The position numbers and the translations under genes were made by a program. The notes beneath the pieces were generated by a model. That model saw nothing but the letters and a program-made list of their open reading frames with translations, ran no database searches and was not told the DNA's origin. DNA of 64,000 nucleotides from Fistulifera solaris (lineage: Eukaryota > Bacillariophyta > Bacillariophyceae > Naviculales > Stauroneidaceae): assembly GCA_030295235.1 (NCBI GenBank), contig AP026142.1, positions 1-64,000 of the forward strand, written 5' to 3'. Position 1 is the first letter of the stretch; the number at the start of each line of letters is the position of its first letter. Positions 22,095 to 33,011 of this stretch are shown one piece after another.

Positions 22095-25000
22095 TTATCC
22101 GCTGTTGCGCATTCCCTGTGCAATGCCGTTAATACTTAGGATTAAGGCGTCTTTCAATATCTCCTTCTCTTCCTCTTCTTCCGATGATAGATTCTCTTTC
22201 TTTTCCAAACCTCGGAATCGTTTCATTAGCTCTGCTTGAAGAACATTGATCGGATCCACGTAAGGGTGACGAATGGTACTACTCGCTCGCATGAGTTCCG
22301 AATGTGCACCGCCATAATCCTTCGATTCGGTGACGGCCAGCACAGCTTGACGTGTTTCTACCAACTTGGCTTTGACCTCTTCTCCCAATTTGTCGAGACC
22401 ATTTTTCTTCTCTACTAGTTGCTCATCGTAGTTTCGACTGATGCTGAAATCAGTCTTACTCAAAATCATGGCAATCAAATCAATCGTTTCGCGGAACCAC
22501 GGCCATTCCTTGTACATTTCTCGCATAGTTTCCAACTCTTCTTTGTTTTCGGCTTTTAGCCCGGCCCCTACACCCAACCATGCCGACAAGAGTGTGCGTG
22601 TTTGTGTCCATGCGAATGTCCAAGGGATTGCACGCAGACTTTCAATGCCTCCTTTGGGATTTCGCTTGGCAGGACGACTTCCAATATTCAAACTGCCCAA
22701 CTCAAGCTCTGGCGTGGCTTGGCGAAAGTAGGGTACGAAACGCGGTTCGTTTCGAACTAGATGACGGTAATCCTCGCAAGACTTATCACTAACTTTTTGC
22801 ATCTGAGCAAGCCACTTGGCACTGGGGATAACGTGTTCCTCGAAGGCTTCTCGGCAAACAGCTGCAGTGTAAATGTCCAACGTACGTTCGGCGATCCACA
22901 CAGTTCCGAAGTTTTGCATGATCATTTCACCTTGTTCCGTAACTCGGAAGCGACCTTTGATAGTATCGGGAGGATGTGATAGAATGGCCCGGTAGACACT
23001 CGGATTGCCACCACGTCCAACCGTTCCACCTTTGCCATGGAAGAAAGTCAAATCAATCTTGTGTTTTTCAGCAACTTGCGCCATGGCAACCTGTGAATTA
23101 TACAAGACAAGACTAGCCGCTAGACGCCCCGCGTCCTTCGCGCTGTCACTGTATCCTACCATGACTTCTTGTTGGTTTTGAATCTCACCGCGATAAATGC
23201 CGATGCTGAAAAGCGTTTGGAGAACAGAAGGCGATCGAAGTAAATCATCCAAAGTCTCGAAAAGAGGCACAACTCGCATAAAATTACCATTACGAGATGT
23301 CATGCCGTAATTCTTCTGAAGCAACATGACAGCCAAAACATCGGAGGCCGTCTGTGCTTGACTAATGACATAGGCACCCATTGAAGACGGATGTAATTTG
23401 CTGATGGTCTCGAACGTTCGGAGTGTCGTGACCGCTGAAGCATCAAATCCCAGTTTATGCAAGTCGCGAAGAGGGTACAGGGGTCGCTTGTTGGCCAGTT
23501 CGCTTTGCAACCAAGTTAAACGGGCCGACTCGTCCCATTCTTTGTAACTTCCGATTCCTAGCCATCGTGTAATCGCATCCAAGGCTTCCGTGTGTTTTGT
23601 CGATTCCTCGCGAATATCCAGAGGCAAAAGACTGAGACCAAAAACGCGTAAGCGACGTATAACATCCAACAAATGGCCATCAGCTACCAAGCCGAAACCC
23701 GTCTCTACCAAACTCTCATGCATGATTTTAAGTGGTTCCATAATATCATCGAGATCCACAATCGGTTCCACCTTTTCCCAGCCAGGAACAAGTTGAATTT
23801 CAGCTAGTGGAATTTGGTACCCCGTACTTAACGCCGCCAGTTGCTGTTCATATTCACGAGCTGTTCGACTCAAACGCTGAATCAAATGTCCGATCACACG
23901 GCGGTATTTCTCCCGTTCATGATGCGACTCCTTAATGGTGGCCGCGTACTCCAGCAACCGATCAGAAAAGCGATAACTAATGCCCAACTCGCCCAACAAA
24001 ACGTAGAAATCTTGCAACAGCAAGCGGGCGGCACGAAGACGTTGTTGTAGAACAACTTCGAGGGTCACATCCGGAGTAACATTCGGATTGCCTGCATGAA
24101 TAGCGTGGAGGAGGTAAAGGTTTAGTCACTCGAGCTTTTTTTAGATATTGTTTCTCCATCAAATATTTCACGTACCATCACGGTCGCCACCAATCCAAGA
24201 AGAAAACTTAATAGGAACGGTATCCACAGGCAGACGAACACCGAGGGTAAGCTGACATTGCTGATCGAGTTTACGTAAATACGCCGGAACAGCTTCCCAC
24301 AATGTATTTTCCACAACTGCATTACCACCAGCCGCCTCTTCCTGGGGCGTCGGCTTCAAACGACGGATTTCATCGGCTCCCCAAATGCTACTAATGATCC
24401 GCTTGAGATCCGTTTGTGTCTGATACGCATCAAATTTGTTCTGCTCCATCACGGCCTTGTCGTATTGCATCAAGCAATCGCTGACCTTACGGTATTTGCG
24501 GAGCAAACTCTTTCTCTGGACTGCAAGGAGAAAAACTGTTAGAAAAATTTTAACGCGACAAATCGACAACTCTTTTCAATCCAATACATTCCTTGTGTCG
24601 GGTGGGCCGTAATGACGATTTCTACCTTCTGCTGCGCCAGCTGTTGAATAATCTCCTTTGGCGAAATGCCCTTCTTCAAAAGGCGCTCCATAGTGAGTCG
24701 CATGGAGTCGTCGCTGAGAGGTAAAGGACCCGCTGTGACGTTTCCCGCAGCTGAATCGTGCTGCCGCGTCATGCGATTGCGATGATGCACTTCGGCCGCA
24801 TTGACGAGGTTCAACATGATACTAAAGGTGCGCATGACTCCGAGAGCCTCACGTGCCGAAAGTTGTTGCGCCTTCTGAATCATTTTCGGGAGCGCTTCTG
24901 TGTCCCCACTTGCACGATCCAAACCAAGCTGACGGAAGGATTGATAAAGATCGTGAATAGCGGCGTCTTCTTCTTGAACGATTTCTCCCAGAATGTTGGA

Positions 25001-25198
25001 TAGTTTGTCAAGATCTTGCAGAAGGGGAGCATCACGGACTTTGTTCAAACTGCCTTGCATCGACAACGGTTCACCGACGTGGGCAGTGTCACCAATGTTC
25101 TCTACCGGCTTGACGGGCATGGTTGCACCGCCGATAACCGTAGAGAAAGCGGCAGCTTGCACGGGTGCCGATAGGCAGAATAGGCTGATGATTCTCAT
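22095..25198 (-). CDS. Phosphoenolpyruvate carboxylase, plastid-type presequence
   Basis: Converts PEP and bicarbonate to oxaloacetate and phosphate. Three exons, 25198-24592, 24520-24176 and 24091-22095, give 982 residues in frame. Catalytic blocks are TAHPTQ (exon 1/2 junction), SSWIGGDRDGNPNV, VMVGYSDSAKDAGR, FFHGKGGTVGRGG and the C-terminal RNSG, close to the usual QNTG/RNTG. The N-terminus is a signal peptide ending in VQAAAF, the diatom AxA-F cleavage motif, which predicts import into the plastid or its surrounding compartments. The protein lacks the plant-type phosphorylated N-terminal serine motif. Intron 1 appears to start GAATGT instead of the usual GTATGT; all other splice sites are GT-AG. 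Confidence 0.93.
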
Positions 25199-25366
25199 CG
25201 TTTTGTCTCTGTTGCTTTGCGACTATAGTACGACGCGCTCTCTCAAGAACTTGCACGCCCTTGTTAGTATTGAGCCAAGTAAGACTTGATTTGATTTGCA
25301 AAACTCAAGTGAGAAAGAGAATAATGCATCGAGATCTTCTCGTCTTCTTTTTCTTCACCGGCAAAA

Positions 25367-25485
25367 ATGAGCGGTGGAGAAAAGGTTGTTTCTGAAAAAG
25401 CGAAGCCACTCAACATTGGCCCTGAAAAATGTCCGAGAAGGACACTCTGTCTCTTGAGTTCTATCTCGTCAACCTGTACCAGGTA
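25367..25485 (+). CDS. Possible first exon of a small gene (weak)
   Basis: From an ATG at 25367 the frame reads GGEKVVSEKAKPLNIGPEK. After a one-base slip in an A5 run at about 25426 it continues MSEKDTLSLEFYLVNLYQ and meets a good donor site CAG/GTACGC. The peptide looks like real protein, but no following exon could be found before the gene at 25795. It may be a decayed gene or a false open frame. Confidence 0.25.
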
Positions 25486-25794
25486 CGCAGTCCTGAACTT
25501 TCATTGGAACCTGCAACGTGCGTCACACCTCAGTCCACGTCACGTGCGTCAGACCCGCAAAGGTTCTCCGTTCTTGGCAAGCTCGCGCGATGCGCGTTTT
25601 GCGGTATCGCCGGCCACTACGCATCGGTACTGTAGTACAATGCATTACTATAAGACAACATTTTGCAGGAGCAGTTGTCGTCACACGCAGCCATGTTTTT
25701 ATTGCATGCAATCAAAACGGCGAAACGGGCGCGAGAATGCAAAGAAAAAGTCGCATAATACCTTGTATCTTTTCACAATTATCATCGGCGTAAT
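25486..25794. other. Short intergenic region, nothing recognised
   Basis: About 310 bases, richer in CG than its surroundings, between the weak exon and the secreted coiled-coil gene. No gene, repeat or RNA is recognised. Confidence 0.4.
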
Positions 25795-26484
25795 ATGATC
25801 CGTTCACAGGCATGTTTCTGGATTTTCGTGCTCTTCCGCGCGCAATTTGCAAGAGCAAAGCCATTTGGCTCTTTTTCTACTAACCGTCGTAACGTACCCA
25901 ACAATCTGCTGGCGTCTGTTTCGTTCGAGATGGATGATATTGATGAGCTTCTAGTTGCACCCGTATCATCAGCGACTAAAAATAAATCATTCGGCTTTGA
26001 CTTGTCAGAGTTCGCAGAATCAATTGTCAAATCAGTGGCGGCTGTCTTGTTTGCCAAGTGCGTTTTTGCTCTGACGGCTAAACGAAAACAAACAGACGAT
26101 TCAGCAGCAACTGACAACGAGGAACAAACAAATACTTTTCCGACTTCCTCTACATATTCGGTACCGCCACTTTCGGCTACGGCTGACTGGAAAGAGATTA
26201 TCGAGCGTGTCAATTATTTGCAAGCAACTTTGCACGATTATTTCGACCTCTGGAGCCGTCAAATGAACGAACACGATAGTGGTATGAATACAGGATGGGT
26301 TACCTGTATGGAAGTATCGGAACAAAATGCTCATGTGATCCACGAGTTGAATGAGAAACTGGAAGATTTACGAAATCAAGTGCAAGAAATGGGAAAATCA
26401 CAAGTTGCGGAAGAAGAAACAATTATCGAAACAGTCACAACCGTTGAGTCCGAGTCCCCCATATCGAAAGATTTAGAAGAATAA
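25795..26484 (+). CDS. Hypothetical secretory or plastid-routed coiled-coil protein
   Basis: 229 residues, intronless. The N-terminus (MIRSQACFWIFVLFRAQFAR) is a clear signal peptide followed by AKPFGSF. That tail only loosely fits the diatom plastid motif, so the destination is open. One hydrophobic stretch in the middle (IVKSVAAVLFAKCVFALTA) could be a membrane helix. The C-terminal half is a coiled coil (WKEIIERVNYLQATLHDYFD, VIHELNEKLEDLRNQVQEM) ending in an acidic tail. No family is recognised. It converges closely with the methyltransferase gene at 26530, with 45 bases between them. Confidence 0.7.
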   Translation: MIRSQACFWIFVLFRAQFARAKPFGSFSTNRRNVPNNLLASVSFEMDDIDELLVAPVSSATKNKSFGFDLSEFAESIVKSVAAVLFAKCVFALTAKRKQTDDSAATDNEEQTNTFPTSSTYSVPPLSATADWKEIIERVNYLQATLHDYFDLWSRQMNEHDSGMNTGWVTCMEVSEQNAHVIHELNEKLEDLRNQVQEMGKSQVAEEETIIETVTTVESESPISKDLEE

Positions 26485-26529
26485 AAGTGCAAACGTTGAT
26501 GTAACAACGGAAATAAAGTATTGTTCTAT

Positions 26530-27264
26530 CTATATGTGCGTCAATTGAAACAAATGGCATCCCATCCAAGGTCCCCACTTACACTCTGGAATCGCTCGCA
26601 ATTCATCCGTCACATCCGAACCTATCCAGCCGAAGTCACCCAACTGCTCTAGAAATAAGGCATGTACCTTTGCGCAACGTATTTGAACGCAAAGGTACAT
26701 GCACGCGTCCGGCTTGGCGAAATATTGCATGGTTTCCAACAACGGTTGCACTAATTCGGGCGAAAACAATACGTCCGTCGCTACAAGTGTATCAAAGCTA
26801 TGAGCCGTTACTGACGATGCGATTGCATCTTGTTGATATCGTGTCCAATCCATTGCGCATACCTTGATGCGCGAGTCCTGTTGCAGTTGATTTGTTGTAA
26901 CGTTCTTGTGGACTTGAGCGACGACTTGGGCCGTGTCCGTCACTGTCACATGGACAGAGTCGTTTGCCAGGGCCAATCCCAGTCCTAGCAAACCACAACC
27001 CGCGCCTAATTCGAGCACATTCTTTCCGATTTTTACTTTGGATAACAGTAGAAAGTTCAGTAACAAAACGCTTGTTTCCCAGACGATTCCTCCCGTGTGT
27101 TGCTCGTGAACTTGACTGTCTTGATGAATGTGTAGTGTCCGAGCTTTGTTAGGGAAGCGAAACGTGACAACGGGGGTATTAGCTAGTTCAAAGAAAGCAT
27201 TTGATACATCTTCCTCGGTGCAAACTCCCTTCAATACATCTTGAATGATTGTTTTGTTGCTCAT
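26530..27264 (-). CDS. METTL21/FAM86-type protein methyltransferase
   Basis: 244 residues, intronless. It has the class I methyltransferase core of the lysine-methyltransferase family 16: TGGIVWETSVLLLNFLL, then motif I NVLELGAGCGLLGLGLA, motif II VTVTDTAQVV and the post-II block LVATDVLFSPELVQPLL. Family members methylate lysine on chaperones and translation factors; the substrate here is unknown. The coding sequence contains a perfect 14-bp inverted repeat (26661-26701). The start is divergent from the glycosyltransferase-like gene at 27739, and the shared promoter region carries three copies of a 13-bp dyad element. Confidence 0.82.
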   Translation of the reverse strand: MSNKTIIQDVLKGVCTEEDVSNAFFELANTPVVTFRFPNKARTLHIHQDSQVHEQHTGGIVWETSVLLLNFLLLSKVKIGKNVLELGAGCGLLGLGLALANDSVHVTVTDTAQVVAQVHKNVTTNQLQQDSRIKVCAMDWTRYQQDAIASSVTAHSFDTLVATDVLFSPELVQPLLETMQYFAKPDACMYLCVQIRCAKVHALFLEQLGDFGWIGSDVTDELRAIPECKWGPWMGCHLFQLTHI

Positions 27265-27333
27265 TTTTCCGAAATGAGATCAATTTTGACTGCGCGGCGG
27301 GCGACGATTTTCTCTGCACGTCAAAACGCAAAT

Positions 27334-27414
27334 ACCCAGATTTTCTGTTGAGGAAAAGAATCCACATACCCAGATTTTCTGGGTACGTGAAAATACAATC
27401 TCCAGATTTTCACT
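27334..27414. repeat. Three copies of a dyad element (core CCAGATTTTC) on a ~34-bp period
   Basis: Cores begin at 27336, 27370 and 27402. The middle one is the best dyad, TACCCAGATTTTCTGGGTA, with 8-base arms around TTT. The spacing is 34 then 32 bases, and spacer sequence (CGTCAAAA.., ATAC) is also shared with the ten-copy array at 56704-57044. It lies in the divergent promoter region between the METTL21-type and glycosyltransferase-like genes. The symmetry and fixed spacing suggest a dimeric transcription-factor site or a spreading minisatellite. Confidence 0.75.
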
Positions 27415-27738
27415 CAAGGCAATATTTCCGTCCAAGACAAATGTAGGAATTACGCGATGGAAGTGTAGCTTAACACTTATTTTATTTCATGGGAGCATGA
27501 AAAATGATGAACTTCCAAGCTCATGGATGATTTGTATTCTGACTCGATAAACATTGACTCACGAGACTCATGACTCTACAAAGTAGAGAATTCAGTCGTT
27601 CTAAGTTGATATTACACTTTCGCCTATAGTAAATTTACAAGTCGCACGTCAAAGACAAAAACAAAAACGTTGGGCACTGCCCAATGCCCAATGCAACGCA
27701 ACGAGCGACTTTTGTTATTCCATTGTATAATATGAAAT

Positions 27739-29343
27739 ATGAATCATGTAAAGCCTTCTCAGGCGAGCTCCTTTGGATGGTGGATCGTAGCTTGGTCATG
27801 TTTTCTTGTCTCAATTTGGAATTATATTCGTTTGCATCCCCAAACGAACATCGTGCGGATGCAGTTGTACAGCCATTGCAATAGCTCGTACACGACACAA
27901 CAATCTATAAATCATCGACGATTACAACAACAACAACAACGCACAACAATTACACCTCGACCGACACGGATCTTGTATATTGTCACCAGTATGAACGAAT
28001 ACGATACCGGAAAACGCTCGACGACGAAAGGTTACGATCGCTTTCAAAACACCATTTTGCCGGTATTGCAAGAATCCATGACGAGTATATGGCAATGGCT
28101 GCAGCAGCAGCATCGTTTATCGAATAATCAGCCATCAGCAACGGAACAACCGCATTTGCATTTGTATTTTGTGGCGCATTACAATGTGACTCGCATGGAT
28201 TTGCTACAACAATTAATACAGGGAGTCAAATACTCCAATCCATTACCTCGTTCCGAAAGTCACATTACATTCGATGTGTGGCATCAAGCCACGCCTTTGG
28301 GATATGCGTATGACAACAACAAGTCGCCGGACCGCATTTCGGAAATTACTCGTGGTTTGGCGCGACAACAAAGGTACATTGTCAAGGATTTGTTGGAAGA
28401 CTATGACATGGTGGTGGCGTTTGAAGATGATATGTTAGTACACGGCAGTGCATTAGAACATTACTGGACATGGACGCAAAAATTGTATCAAGGACGTTAC
28501 GGGGCAGCGAAACAGGCGAATTATACCGTCCAAGAGGCTTTGACACGATTTCATGGGGACATGACTCTGATACAATGGCAGCGCATGATACCCGGGTTTA
28601 TGCGCGTCGAGGCGCCTCTCGTCGACTTTGTTCCGACCACCAACAATCTCTATTCGCAAATCCCGCCTAATTATTCATGGGACGATACTGCCGAGCGACA
28701 CATTGATCCGTCATTTTGTTGCCATACTACTTGGGATGAAAGTGTAACACGCATTCCTGCCCATCCGCAAGATTTGTATTTCTGGGAAACGTCGATCGAT
28801 GTCTTGGGTATTCGGCAGTTGCCGACTGAGGAATGGGTACTATTGTTGGCAGGTAACAATGATGCCTTGTATCCTAAAGCGGAATATATTATTGGTGATT
28901 ATTATCCTCAGGATTATTACAACAATACACCCCGCCCCGACCGGACCAAAAGTCGATACATGAGCAATCAAGGCGGATGGATGGGAACACGGCATCAAAT
29001 AGTCGAGTGGCATACGCATTGGTGTCACGGGGGCTTCTTGCCTCCGTTTCTAGCACCCTATCACAAGTACGATGGTTTGCATTTACAAAGTGTCGAGTAC
29101 TGGAGTGGCGGAGGACAGCTCGTGGGACCACACGCGTGTCACTTGCAGCGCATCATTCCCTTGGAACCGACTGAATTCAGTCGATCCTTGCTGTATCATA
29201 CAAGCAACAACAAACAGCGCTCACCTAATGTGCGACATAAATTCTCGAGTCGAACTATCGACGAATTTTGGGCCCAATTAAATACAATTCGCCATCGGGC
29301 TATTCGACTTATGGAAGGAAAGGAAGAAATGAAAGCAGGTTGA
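27739..29343 (+). CDS. Type II membrane glycosyltransferase-like protein (unknown family)
   Basis: 534 residues, intronless. A signal-anchor (FGWWIVAWSCFLVSIWNYI) near the N-terminus is followed by a Gln-rich stem (LQQQQQRTTI) and a large lumenal domain, the usual form of a Golgi enzyme. The domain begins TRILYIVTSMNEYDTG, and the acidic block VVAFEDDMLVHG is a likely metal/nucleotide-sugar site (DxD-type). Later blocks such as SNQGGWMGTRHQIVEWH and a Cys-containing segment look well folded. Several N-glycosylation sites are seen. The exact sugar family cannot be fixed by eye. Upstream lies the 34-bp-period dyad array. Confidence 0.65.
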   Translation: MNHVKPSQASSFGWWIVAWSCFLVSIWNYIRLHPQTNIVRMQLYSHCNSSYTTQQSINHRRLQQQQQRTTITPRPTRILYIVTSMNEYDTGKRSTTKGYDRFQNTILPVLQESMTSIWQWLQQQHRLSNNQPSATEQPHLHLYFVAHYNVTRMDLLQQLIQGVKYSNPLPRSESHITFDVWHQATPLGYAYDNNKSPDRISEITRGLARQQRYIVKDLLEDYDMVVAFEDDMLVHGSALEHYWTWTQKLYQGRYGAAKQANYTVQEALTRFHGDMTLIQWQRMIPGFMRVEAPLVDFVPTTNNLYSQIPPNYSWDDTAERHIDPSFCCHTTWDESVTRIPAHPQDLYFWETSIDVLGIRQLPTEEWVLLLAGNNDALYPKAEYIIGDYYPQDYYNNTPRPDRTKSRYMSNQGGWMGTRHQIVEWHTHWCHGGFLPPFLAPYHKYDGLHLQSVEYWSGGGQLVGPHACHLQRIIPLEPTEFSRSLLYHTSNNKQRSPNVRHKFSSRTIDEFWAQLNTIRHRAIRLMEGKEEMKAG

Positions 29344-29855
29344 ATCGTTGCAAGACGTCATAGTTGGTAGAGTCGTCGTGGCCTAGACTACTCTATGATG
29401 AAATAGTTTGAAAAGAAAGCCAGATGCTTGCGTAGTCGACGCGTCAGTTATGATCACGGCGCCAACGGTCGGTGAATTGAAGTAACTATTTCTTTCAATC
29501 ATTACTACGTGGTGAGCGGAATAGGACGGAACCTTAGTGTGAACCCGAATAAACCTGTTCGAATAGCGGCCCGCCTTCTCTTTATCTTTCGCTTACCAGG
29601 TTATCCCTAAACAACGAACACATAGAGGCCGACTTACCTGTCTGTTACCGGACAGACATTAGCACGTTTTTCTCGTCTCTTGTATGCCGTGGCGGTGGCG
29701 GTCATTATTTCTTCGACGACTTATTGCCGCAATGAAAATGGCGATGGACGAGGTTGGGGCGTTAAAACTATAACTATCATCCATTCATAAGTCACCAAGA
29801 AATGAACTGAAAAGCAACTCCTAGACGAACGTTTGCCTTTTTGACTTGGTTAGAA
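29344..29855. other. Convergent 3' intergenic region
   Basis: About 510 bases between the 3' ends of the glycosyltransferase-like gene (plus) and the HSF gene (minus). No gene or RNA is recognised. A small imperfect palindrome (ACCTGTCTGTTACCGGACAGAC, about 29637) could fold but is weak. Confidence 0.45.
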
Positions 29856-30974
29856 CTATCGTTGCTCTCTTTCCGTAGAATCATTTCCCTGTTGCGATGT
29901 GCCCGAAGTGAATGGCTCCGAATGCGCGCCGAGCAAATATTGCAAAAGTAATGCTCGTCGCTGATTCAGCATCTCGGCAGTTGTCGGTTGTTGCAGCAAC
30001 TGCTGTATCAGAAGATTGTTACGTTGTATTGCGTTCGCGAAACGGAGATTATCGAGAGGCGAAGAGACACTGGCTGCTGTTGAAGGATCCAGTGACATGG
30101 AATGCAGCTGCTGTTGAGGGATCGAAGAACTTAAGGACTGAGAAACCGGCAAAGGAAGATTGTTACGTATGCTTTGGTGTAACAGAGCGGCCATGCGGTC
30201 ACTTGTAAGTGCGTTCGACTGATGCTCTGGGAGTATTCCTGGTGGTTGTGAGAAATAAGGCCGCAAAAGATCAGAAGTTGGTTTTTCGAGCCTATTCCAG
30301 TTCCCGGGAGTTGGAGTCGACTGATTCGTCAACAGAGCTGCGACGGGAGACAGCGCTTGGTTGAAAGGAAGACTACTTGGCTGTCGCAGTGCCGCCTGCA
30401 GTTGGAAGAGCGATAACAGCGACTCATACGTGCTGGCCTGTGCGTTCGGTATCGAAATATCACTCGCTTGCGATGCAGACACGCCACTGTGATGACGACT
30501 CTCGCTAATGGTCACTGCGTGTTGCTCGACGTTGGTATCAGAATTTTGTTTCGCAGATGGCTGATCTTGTAACATGGAACTAAAGTCGGGGTCTTGTTGT
30601 GGCCTCCATGCAGCAGGTTTTGCATCACTTGGAATACGTCGCATCAAATTTAAGAGTCCCGGCTTATCACGACGAAAATATTCGTGATAGTACGTCTTCT
30701 GATCGTCGCCTCTCCGCCGAACGCGAGAAAATCCGTAAAGATTCAACTGCCTTTGAAAAGAAGCAAACATATGGTGCTGAAAGTACAAGCGTAGGACCTG
30801 ATCAACCAACGCCTTTCGATCATGGATGGCAAAAGATAAGCCGTGTGGTTGCCAACTGCATATGTGTGCGTAACCTTTCGAATCGGCGGAAGTCAGCATT
30901 TCATGAAGTAGCTTTGGAAACTGAGACGGAAACCCGTGTTTGGCTTGTTTCGATGGATTATCGCTTGAGCTCAT
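29856..30974 (-). CDS. Heat-shock transcription factor (HSF-type DNA-binding domain)
   Basis: 372 residues, intronless. Residues ~13-105 form a complete HSF winged-helix domain: FPSQFPKLLHEMLTSADSKG, ICSWQPHGLSFAIHDRKALV, and the recognition region HHMFASFQRQLNLYGFSRVR. It then reads KTYYHEYFRRDKPGLLNLMR. The rest is Gln/Ser/Pro-rich with no clear leucine-zipper trimerisation helix, typical of the expanded diatom HSF family. It should act in the nucleus on nGAAn-type sites. The role may be heat stress or, as proposed for many diatom HSFs, other programmes. Confidence 0.92.
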   Translation of the reverse strand: MSSSDNPSKQAKHGFPSQFPKLLHEMLTSADSKGYAHICSWQPHGLSFAIHDRKALVDQVLRLYFQHHMFASFQRQLNLYGFSRVRRRGDDQKTYYHEYFRRDKPGLLNLMRRIPSDAKPAAWRPQQDPDFSSMLQDQPSAKQNSDTNVEQHAVTISESRHHSGVSASQASDISIPNAQASTYESLLSLFQLQAALRQPSSLPFNQALSPVAALLTNQSTPTPGNWNRLEKPTSDLLRPYFSQPPGILPEHQSNALTSDRMAALLHQSIRNNLPLPVSQSLSSSIPQQQLHSMSLDPSTAASVSSPLDNLRFANAIQRNNLLIQQLLQQPTTAEMLNQRRALLLQYLLGAHSEPFTSGTSQQGNDSTEREQR

Positions 30975-33011
30975 CTATGCAACTAAATATTCAAACTTTA
31001 CAAGAAATGTGGCATTGTCTGATGAAGCCGTTGATTTAAATGCTAAAGAGAATTGACCTCGACCTCCAAGTCGGCTTGACGTCCATCGTTGAACCTTCTT
31101 TACACGCTTTGTTTTCTATTTTCTACCACGTGTACACTTCCCAACTACGTAGGAATTGGAACATGTTCGTCGTGCCGTAGAAATATGGCACATTAGTCCC
31201 TACAGTCCGTAGTAGAATACGCGAATTACGGAAGGAAAGGAACGATCCTTGATTCATTCTTTGATTCTTTATGTCACGTTATTTTTCAGTACTTTATCGG
31301 AATAGAGCATAGAATCTCGCGACTCCGCCGAACTCTGAACTTTGAGTACTGCTGAAACCATTGTTTCTTGCTTCTTTGTCGCTCTGTTTCCTTATGCGTA
31401 ACCTTAAGTCAACGAAAAACGAAAACCCCTCATGGCTCATTGCTGAAATGTCAAGACGCAAATATCTTTGGTAGACTAGGTTTTTACATCAGAAAGTGGA
31501 AAGGGAAATTTAAGAACAATAGTCATTCCAGCAACATCTTCAAAGGAAGCAACACCGATTATATTGCTTTCACCCGGTCATCGTTTTGTTCATCAGTCCG
31601 TAAAACATTTGTTGTTGTTGAAATAGTCCGTTGAAAGCACATTTGCGGAAAAATGAGGCGACACTTTGTGTTTACAAAAACTTGGAATGAACTAAAGCCT
31701 TGATTATTGAGGAGAAAACAATGAGATAATCAAAGTAATTTTAAAGAAGTTTAAGAAATCTTTGTCGATGATCCGGGATCGTTGTTGCATGATAGGATAC
31801 CAGGTAACAGATGCAGGGATTTTCCCTACTGGTCCTGAATCCTTTTTGAAATGACGAAATATCTTTGGACCAGTTGCTTCCAAGTCCTCGACGACAATCA
31901 AAAATTAAAGCAATGTCGCGAATGCACCACGAAGCTAGGTGCATCACGCATATTGCACACTCACTTGTGGCTCATTGGAATGATCAATGAGGTCGTTCTT
32001 TCAGTGCTGTAGCTCTCTACACATTTCCCGCTGGTCTTTTGGATATATGAAAGCTATATTGTATGCTTGAGCCACTTCTCGGCATGATCTACCATTGCGC
32101 ACCTGAACCTTTTTGATTTCCCCTACTACAATCTTCTTTCCTAATATTTATTCCTTATTTCCTAAAGTCAGAATGTAATTTTGACATTCGACTGAATTTT
32201 CCATTTTTCGTTTCACATATATATTTTATTCCTAATTTTTTAATCGTCAGAATCTAATCTTGACATTCGACTGAATTTTCCACTTTTCATTCACATATAT
32301 TTCAGTCTTTCATTTTGTCACCTTGCTTCGCGTGCAAGTATTTTGTTGATGTTGTTATGTTGGCCGTTTTCCGTTGGCCGTGGTTCATGGTCATACCTAC
32401 TACTCTGTAGCCTGTAGTAAATGTAAACGGATTGATGAAAAAATAAAATAATCCGCTGTTGAGTCCGCTGTACATAGCAAAACAACAAAACCGGTTTTGT
32501 AATTTGTCCATAGAAGGGGGCTATGGTCCACGGCAGGTTAGGCGTTATTAGGCCTGGCTTCCAATTCCTGTGCAGAAAGTTCTGCGTTCCGCGAAAAACG
32601 AAAGCGCTGCTATTATTTGGGAACGTTTGTAAATCGGACGGGAGGGATCGGTTTTCTGTTTTCTGTAGATACTACTGTCAGTTGTCTTGGATTTTAGATT
32701 TTAGCATTTCAAACTCTATATATACATATATATATATTAATGTATTGGACAAGCGGACTTTCTCTTGTTCTATTAACCTTTGAACTAGTGACAAAAAGTT
32801 CTATAAATGAATAAAGCTGCAGTCGCGCCCAATGTACTATTTCTTGGAAGATCAAGATTGGACCAGGGAAATCACGACCAGCAAGGGCGAGAAGTCTTCA
32901 CACCTTTCGATCTCCCCCATTTTTCCGATTGACAAAGCCAACAATCGAGCAGCCTCGTTCGGCATACTTCATAACAATCAGAGCAAAAAGCACATTTACA
33001 AACAATTACAG
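30975..33011. other. Long intergenic region, no supported gene
   Basis: About 2 kb, AT-rich. It holds the promoter of the minus-strand HSF gene on the left and that of the VWD gene on the right. Visible structures are an imperfect ~79-bp tandem duplication (32167-32301) and an AT dinucleotide stretch near 32718-32740. Short open frames of 60-90 codons show no protein-like features. Confidence 0.5.
32167..32301. repeat. Imperfect tandem duplication, ~79-bp period
   Basis: GTCAGAATGTAATTTTGACA at 32167 returns at 32246 with two changes, and the next ~35 bases (GACATTCGACTGAATTTTCC onward) match almost exactly in both copies. It lies between genes. It may be a simple local duplication. Confidence 0.75.
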
